A DNA stretch of 62,649 nt from Mycoplasmopsis gallinarum DSM 19816 (GTDB taxonomy: Bacteria > Bacillota_I > Bacilli_A > Mycoplasmatales > Metamycoplasmataceae). This document shows positions 56,873 through 62,649 of this stretch, piece by piece; the stretch's first letter is position 1, and every line of letters begins with the position of its first letter. Made by a program: the position numbers and the translations under genes. The notes beneath the pieces are model-generated. The model did not search any database, was not told the DNA's origin, and saw only the letters and a program-made list of their open reading frames with translations. The DNA lies in NCBI RefSeq assembly GCF_000621085.1, contig NZ_JHZE01000009.1, forward strand, positions 1 through 62,649, in the 5' to 3' direction.

Positions 56873-57449
56873 CGCCAATTTGTGGCATTTTAACATAGTA
56901 TGGTTCAATTTGCATTAAGTCAGAATATGACTTAAACAAAGGTAAATAAGTTGCAAAATTATTTAAAAATTCTTCATAATCAATTTTATTAATTGAATAA
57001 TTTGCTTCATTTAATTCAATTAAAATGTCTTTTTCATTGAAGAAATTAGTATTTGGTTTGTAAACATAAATTTTATTGCCAGAAGCGTTGATGAATAATT
57101 TTGACTGATCTGGATTTTGTTTGGCAAGTATTTGAAATGAACTAATTGTTTTTAAATTTGCTTTTAGAAAAAGCGCAATTGTTCGTAAAAATACTAATGA
57201 AATTCTTACGCCAGTAAAAAATCCCGGCCCTAAGTTTGTAAAAAACTCATCAAAATTATTAACACTTAATTTATGTTCTCTTAAAATTTTTAAAAAATAT
57301 TCAGGAATTAATTTAACTTTTTTTTGATAATTAGTTAAAACATAATCAGCTATTTTACAGTACTTTTCATCAAATAAAGCAATTACAAAATCATCATTAG
57401 CAGTGTCTAAATAAAGTTTATATTTTTTTGTCAATGATTTCAATTTCAT
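56859..57449 (-). CDS. tsaB: tRNA threonylcarbamoyladenosine protein TsaB
   Basis: TsaB is the non-catalytic ASKHA-fold partner of TsaD in t6A37 tRNA modification. The 196-aa product has YLDTANDDFVIALFDEKY at the start and TNLGPGFFTGVRISLVFLRTIA, the family's diagnostic GPGSFTGLRIG-type motif. The length is short for the family, as in other mollicutes. The start lies 32 nt inside the end of tsaE, so the two are co-translated. Confidence 0.9.
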   Translation of the reverse strand: MKLKSLTKKYKLYLDTANDDFVIALFDEKYCKIADYVLTNYQKKVKLIPEYFLKILREHKLSVNNFDEFFTNLGPGFFTGVRISLVFLRTIALFLKANLKTISSFQILAKQNPDQSKLFINASGNKIYVYKPNTNFFNEKDILIELNEANYSINKIDYEEFLNNFATYLPLFKSYSDLMQIEPYYVKMPQIGEKKD

Positions 57450-57828
57450 AATACCTTTCGTTATTTTTTCCTACTTTCACATTAATTTTAATGTAATTAT
57501 TTTCATATATTTGGATTTTTTCAGCTCATTCAATAGCAATTAGATTATCTTCAAAATAATCTTCAAATTCAGATAAGTCACCATTTAAGTTATAGGCATC
57601 CATGTGGACTAAACCATCATAAATTTTGATGTAATTGAATGTTGGTGAGGTAATAGGCTCATTTATATTTAATTTTTTAGCAATTTCTTTAATTAAAGCT
57701 GTTTTGCCACTCCCTAATTCACCTGAAAATAACAAATATTTACTATTAGTCAAATTTGACATTATATAATTGGCTATTTTCTCTAAATCGCTTATTTTAT
57801 AGGCAACAAATTCCTTTTTTTGCATCAT
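57418..57828 (-). CDS. tsaE: tRNA threonylcarbamoyladenosine ATPase TsaE
   Basis: This P-loop ATPase drives t6A synthesis. The 136-aa product has SGELGSGKTAL (Walker A 36-43), SPTFNYIKIYDG, HMDAYNL, and IAIEWAEKI. I chose the ATG at 57828, which has GGAG six bases upstream. The frame opens at an ATG at 57840, but then the ribosome-binding site would be inside the gene. It overlaps tsaB by 32 nt. Confidence 0.92.
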
Positions 57829-57885
57829 ATTGAACTCCATAATATATATTAAATATTTTAATAGTTAAGAGAAATTTTAATAAAT

Positions 57886-57910
57886 AAAAACGCACGAAAT
57901 TTTCGTGCGC
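57886..57910 (-). terminator. Terminator of tuf
   Basis: A 9-bp GC-containing stem (CGCACGAAA / TTTCGTGCG) around one or two bases, followed on minus by a run of five T. It lies about 50 nt after the tuf stop. Confidence 0.8.
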
Positions 57911-57959
57911 TAGTTATTTAAGCCCAATGCAGAAATAACTATAAAATAAATAAATTGAA

Positions 57960-59150
57960 TTATTTAATAATTTCAGTTACACTACCGTAACCAACTGTAC
58001 GTCCACCTTCACGGATTGAGAATTTTGTTCCCACTTCAACAGCAATAGGAGCGATTAATTCAACAGTTAAGTTAACGTGTTCTCCTGGTGTAACCATTTC
58101 ACGACCAGCTTCAAATTTTACTCCACCAGTAACGTCTGTTGTACGGAAGTAGAATTGAGGTTTGTAGTTTTTGAAGAATGGTGTGTGACGTCCACCTTCT
58201 TCTTTGGTTAAAGCATAGATTGAAGCTTTAAATTCTGTATGAGGAACGATTGTTCCTGGTTTTGCAAGAACTTGTCCACGTTCAATTTGGCTTTTTTCAA
58301 TACCACGAAGTAATAAACCAGCGTTGTCACCGGCTTGAACTTCTTTAAGGTTTTTACGGAACATTTCCATACCTGTAACAACAGTTTTTTTAGTAGGTTT
58401 TAAACCAACGATTTCAACTTCTTCGTTAAGGCTTAATTTTCCACGTTCAACACGACCTGTAGCAACTGTACCACGACCTGTAATTGTGAAAACGTCTTCA
58501 ACAGCCATTAAGAATGGTTTTTCGAAGTCTTTAACTGGAGTTTCGATGTAGTTGTCAACTGCATCCATTAATTCCATAATTTTTTCTTCGTATTCTGGAT
58601 TTCCTTTAAGAGCTTCTAATGCTGAACCTTTAATAATAGGAGCATTGTCACCGTCAAATCCGTATTTGCTTAATAAGTCACGAACTTCCATTTCAACAAG
58701 TTCGATCATTTCAGCATCTTCACCTTTTAACATATCTACTTTGTTTAAGAAAACAACGATACGAGGAACACCAACTTGTTTAGATAAAAGAATGTGTTCA
58801 CGTGTTTGAGGCATTGGACCATCTGTTGCAGCAACAACTAAGATAGCACCATCCATTTGAGCAGCACCGGTAATCATGTTTTTGATGTAGTCAGCGTGAC
58901 CAGGACAGTCAACGTGTGCGTAGTGACGTTTTTCTGTTTCATATTCGATGTGTGCTGTATTAATGGTAATTCCACGTTCTTTTTCTTCAGGTGCAGAGTC
59001 GATTGATGCATAATCACGAGCTTCTGCTAAACCTTTTTTAGCAAGAACTGTAGCAATAGCAGCAGTTAAAGTAGTTTTACCGTGGTCAACGTGACCAATG
59101 GTACCAATATTAACGTGTTCTTTATCACGGTTAAAATCTAATTTTGCCAT
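57960..59150 (-). CDS. tuf: Elongation factor Tu
   Basis: It delivers aminoacyl-tRNA to the ribosome. The 396-aa product has G1 GHVDHGKT (19-26), [26 protein letters not shown], and domains II and III in full. Codon use is less A/T-biased than in the neighbours (many C- and G-ending codons), as for a very highly expressed gene. AAAGGAAATTTAAA precedes the ATG. The leader upstream is structured (see 59176-59235). It is monocistronic. Confidence 0.98.
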   Translation of the reverse strand: MAKLDFNRDKEHVNIGTIGHVDHGKTTLTAAIATVLAKKGLAEARDYASIDSAPEEKERGITINTAHIEYETEKRHYAHVDCPGHADYIKNMITGAAQMDGAILVVAATDGPMPQTREHILLSKQVGVPRIVVFLNKVDMLKGEDAEMIELVEMEVRDLLSKYGFDGDNAPIIKGSALEALKGNPEYEEKIMELMDAVDNYIETPVKDFEKPFLMAVEDVFTITGRGTVATGRVERGKLSLNEEVEIVGLKPTKKTVVTGMEMFRKNLKEVQAGDNAGLLLRGIEKSQIERGQVLAKPGTIVPHTEFKASIYALTKEEGGRHTPFFKNYKPQFYFRTTDVTGGVKFEAGREMVTPGEHVNLTVELIAPIAVEVGTKFSIREGGRTVGYGSVTEIIK

Positions 59151-59175
59151 TTTAAATTTCCTTTCGTTTAATTTG

Positions 59176-59235
59176 TTTTAGCGCTAAAACCAACCAAAGT
59201 GTAGCCTTTCAACTACATCCTATCCATCGCTAAAA
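59176..59235 (-). promoter_or_regulatory. Structured 5' leader of tuf
   Basis: TTTTAGCG (59176-59183) can pair with CGCTAAAA at 59228-59235 and enclose an inner hairpin TGTAG / CTACA (59200-59204 / 59213-59217). The same TTTTAGCG can instead pair with CGCTAAAA right next to it (59182-59189). These folds exclude each other. The region is much richer in G and C than the flanks and lies 26 nt upstream of the tuf ATG. No T-run follows, so it is not a plain terminator. Confidence 0.55.
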
Positions 59236-59444
59236 ATAATAAACAATTTTACATTAAAAAAATATTTTATTTATTAATTCGCATTTCACCTAAAAGAAAT
59301 ATGAAAAAAATTAATCTCTTTTTAGTTTTATTTATTTTATTAAAAAAAATGCAAAAAATAAAATTAAATAATTTAAAATTACATTAATATATAAAATATT
59401 CAATTTGTTTAGTGAAACAAATTAACGATATTACAAGGAGAAAT

Positions 59445-62400
59445 ATGAAGTTTAAAAAGAATCCTCTTATACTTGCTGGATTAGCAGCTTCAGCTAGCTT
59501 ATTTCCTTTGCTAGCTGCTTCATGCAACAATGAGCAAAAAGATGATGAAGCAAATGCAACTAAAAGTCAAATTATTTGAAAAATTAATAATTTGTTGCCA
59601 AAAGTACAAGTTAAACTTAATGACAATGTAAATACTAAAATTGAAAGTGCTTTAACACCTGAAGCATTTGTATTTAGCAATTATGACACAAATAGATATG
59701 AAATTTCTGATTTAAGAATTGTTCCAGTTAAATATGGAAAAGTAACTATTGTTTATAGAATTAAAGACAAAAAACATGATATAGAATCAACTAACCAAAT
59801 TACTAAAACCTTTAGTAATTTCCTTATGACAGATGCTGATTTTGATGAATTATTTTCATATGTTTCATTTGCATACAAAACTAAATCTACTTCAGCACAA
59901 GATTTAGTTGCTGCTAAAGGTGATGACACAGTTTTATCAAAAATTAAAAATCTTCAAAACTTTGATGAATTTGTAAATATGACTTTATCTGATTTTAGTG
60001 TTGAAAACAATGATAGAACAGCTAAATTCAAAGTTACATTAACAAATAAAAACAATCCAGATAATAAAAAAGAATACTGAGTGACTTTAGATGACAATAG
60101 ATTAAGTGCAGAAGAATTAACACAAGCATTAAATGCTGTAGAATTTGCAAGCGATAAAACACCATTCCAATTGTCAATTTTAAAATCAGAAGGTAAATCA
60201 AGCGAAGGATTTACTATTACAAATCCAAATGAAAAAACTACTGATGTAGTTGTTGATTGATCAACATTAGTTATCAATAAAGAAAACAAAACAGCAACTT
60301 TCACCTATAAAGTAATTGACAAAAACTTTGACAATAATTTCAGTGCAAATAAAGAAGCAACAGTTAATTTATCAAATGCAAACTTATCAGCAGATGATTT
60401 TGCTTTAATTGCCCAAGCAATTCAAATGAGTGTGACAAATCCTGAAACTACATCAAGAGCAGACTTGATTGAACACAAACAAGCAGATTTAACGGTTGTT
60501 AATCCATATGCTGATTGAGCAGATATTGAATATGGTGAATTTTCAAATGTTGAAAATTCAACTACAGATGTTAAAGGTTTATTTAAATTAGTTGACAAAG
60601 AAAACGCTGGAAACAAATCAGCTGACAACGAAAGAATCTTCACAATGTTATCTGATGACCAAGTTCTTCTTAATAAAGTTGCTCAAAGAATTAAAGGTAA
60701 ACCAGCAACTGAAGATGAAGAAGCAGTAGCAGGAGAAATTTTCTATACATATGATGATGCACAAATTTTAGAAAAAGATGCTCAAGAAGTTGTAAAAGAA
60801 AAAATTCAATTTAATTTACCAGATGGTGTTGAAATTAATACTTTAGAATTACTTACTCCAGAAGTTCCAGAAAATTTAAGTGACTATCCACAAGAATTAA
60901 TTGATGACATTAATAATGGAGCAAGAAGATTCACATATACTATTAAAAAAGGTGATTTAGTATTAAACGAAACTTTTACAGGTTCAATTCAAACTCACGC
61001 TTCAAGTTATGATGTTATTTTACTTAATAGAGATATTAATACTAAATATGAACTTGTTCAAAATGCAGCAGCTAAAAAAGCATTAGATGCTCTACAAAAT
61101 GAAGCAGTGTTATATTTTGATTACACAAATAGAAATATTTATGCACAAGCATACGATGCTGAAACAGCAAATCAAAGAACCTTATTATTTAAATATACTG
61201 GCGAATTGCCAGAAGGTGTTACTTCATTAAGCTTATTTGATAAAGAATTAGTTGATGAAAATTATGATGATGCAAGAAATAAAGTAAACCTTATTGTTGA
61301 AGAACCAACAGAAGCAGACGGAGCTAAAAAATATGGCTTTAGTTTCTACTTAGGTAAATACGATAGAAATCCTTTAAATAGAAGATATGACCAATATCAC
61401 AATTTAAAAACTGCAACTACAGCATTTGATATTTTAACTACAGAAGAAATTGATGCTAAATTAGCTGAAATTAATTTTGATTACCCTAATAAAGAAAATA
61501 TTTTCATTCATGATTCAGTAGTTACTGGAATTACACCACAAGCAATTGAAGGATTCCCTAAATTAGAATTAGTATACGATGATTTTAAACAATTTAGAGT
61601 TGATGGTTACATCACTTTCAAAGTAAAATTAGTACAAAGAAATGCTGATGGTTCAATTGATTATGAAACAGCATTTGCGGACAAAAAAATAGATGGATTC
61701 CAAATCACTGAATTAGCTAAAGAATACATCGATTTAGTTGTAGATTACAAAAATGATGCAAAAGCAACAACTTTACCTTCAGAAGCCAATATTGACTTAT
61801 CCAACTTTACAAAAATAGTAAAAAAGCTACAATGAGTTGAGATGTTGTGACTGTAATTAGCATTGTTGAAGGTTCAGCAAATGACTTTACAGGTTCAATT
61901 TGAATTGATGTTCAAGCTTCAAGAGATGGTGAAGTATTAAACAAAGCATATGAAGTAACAGGATTCAAAACTAAAGAAATTTCTGATGAAGAAATTCAAG
62001 CAATTGAAGCAACTATTTCATTAAAAGATACAGTTGTTGCATCTGAAGTTTATCCTTCAGACTTAACAGCTGATATGATTAATGCTACTTTATCAGGCGC
62101 AAATTCAGAATTCTTTGAAGTAAGTGAAATTACTTTCCAAGATCAAAACGATGCTAATGGAACAGCAAAAGCAGTTGTTAAATTCCAAAATAAATTTAAA
62201 GCTGATCAAACCTTCACCAAAGAAGCAGAATTATCTGGCTTACAAGCTTTAGGCGCAGATTTCGCTTATCCAGAAATGGCTAAATTAGCAAAAGCTGGAA
62301 CATTATTTGAATGAAATGGAACTGATGCAGATAAACAAGCAATTATAGATTCTGCAAACGATCCAAAATCATTCCCTGCTATTCAAAAGGGAACCTTCCT

Positions 62401-62649
62401 TACAAAAAATAAAAAAGGAACCCCATATAAAGGAATAATTGTAAATCCAGCATTAGCAGATAAAAATATTGTAAATACTCATGGTGGACAAACTACAAAC
62501 CTTTCATATGAAGGCTTAAAAGGAAGTGCAAAAGGTGTTAAATTTGTATTAAAAGATGGAAAATACGGAGTATCATTCCAATTATTTGATACAGCAGGCG
62601 AAAAAGTTCAAGAAAGCTTCTTTAACCCATTATTCGACGCACCAACAAA
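59445..62649 (+). pseudogene. Large variable-type lipoprotein, frameshifted, cut by window edge
   Basis: The signal peptide and lipobox LLAASC (Cys27) start a lipoprotein that reads 803 codons to a stop at 61856 but loses its proper frame at about 61811-61825. From there a second frame continues unbroken to the window edge in the same style (ATMSWDVVTVISIVEGS, then LSGANSEFFEVSEITFQ). Adding one A to the A-runs at 61811-61815 or 61820-61825 restores one long frame. The product is built of repeated modules of about 100 aa, each with an acidic helix such as LSAEELTQALNAVEF or LSADDFALIAQAI and a beta stretch, as in lipoprotein-17-type variable surface proteins. The start has ACAAGGAGAAAT. It may be a decayed gene, a phase switch, or a sequencing error. 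Confidence 0.75.

Noticed and set aside
58552-58809. Open frame opposite tuf
   Set aside because: Shadow of EF-Tu; Ser-rich composition follows from the complementary codons.

Overview
The window comes from a wall-less mollicute (mycoplasma). TGA is read as tryptophan throughout: dozens of genes are whole only when TGA is sense, and a CCA-anticodon tRNA-Trp is present. The DNA is very AT-rich, genes are tightly packed with overlaps of 1 to 41 nt, and lipoproteins carry mycoplasma-type lipoboxes. A P80/P60/HinT operon of the kind described in Mycoplasma hominis (HitABL) points to the hominis group or a close relative; this is an inference from gene content.

Layout. 0-5 kb: start of a probable transposase, an LtrA-like membrane protein, rbfA, ppa, pepA and tdk. 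4.7-8.6 kb: hinT with its P60 and P80 partners. 8.7-12.7 kb: tRNA-Trp and the operon gmk-PP2C-Ser/Thr kinase-rsgA-rpe. 12.8-17.8 kb: secG-rnr-tRNA methyltransferase-metG-ABM protein. 17.8-22 kb: tRNA-Lys, tig, mnmG-rlmH, tRNA-His. 22-25 kb: YigZ, CoaE and a DnaB/DnaI-like replication-initiation pair. 24.9-38.2 kb is the accessory, surface-oriented part: a 929-aa anchored repeat/coiled-coil protein, lysS, a subtilisin-like S8 protease with a lipoprotein behind it, and, facing away, two tandem lipoproteins of the DUF31/MIP serine protease type. 38.2-47.8 kb: pyk, a 468-aa anchored protein, engB-coaD-ackA-pta and valS-folD. 47.9-50.3 kb: a 785-aa protein that looks like an OppF-type ABC ATPase with every catalytic motif lost. 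50.3-59.2 kb: tmRNA, pgsA, a voltage-gated-type K+ channel, argS, rpsO, gap, tsaE-tsaB and tuf. 59.4 kb to the end: a large repeat lipoprotein gene broken by a one-base frameshift and cut by the window edge.

How the genes work together. Pyk, GAPDH, Pta and AckA give lower-glycolysis and acetate-based ATP synthesis. CoaD and CoaE give the last two steps of CoA synthesis. Several tRNA synthetases, tRNA-modifying enzymes, GTPases and EF-Tu form the translation core. The phosphatase/kinase pair offers protein phosphorylation signalling. The surface proteases, the P60/P80 pair and the variable lipoprotein are the likely host-contact layer.

The most interesting signals are the back-to-back protease island, the motif-less ABC-like protein, the structured tuf leader, the cluster of identical 12-mers upstream of gap, and the frameshifted lipoprotein.
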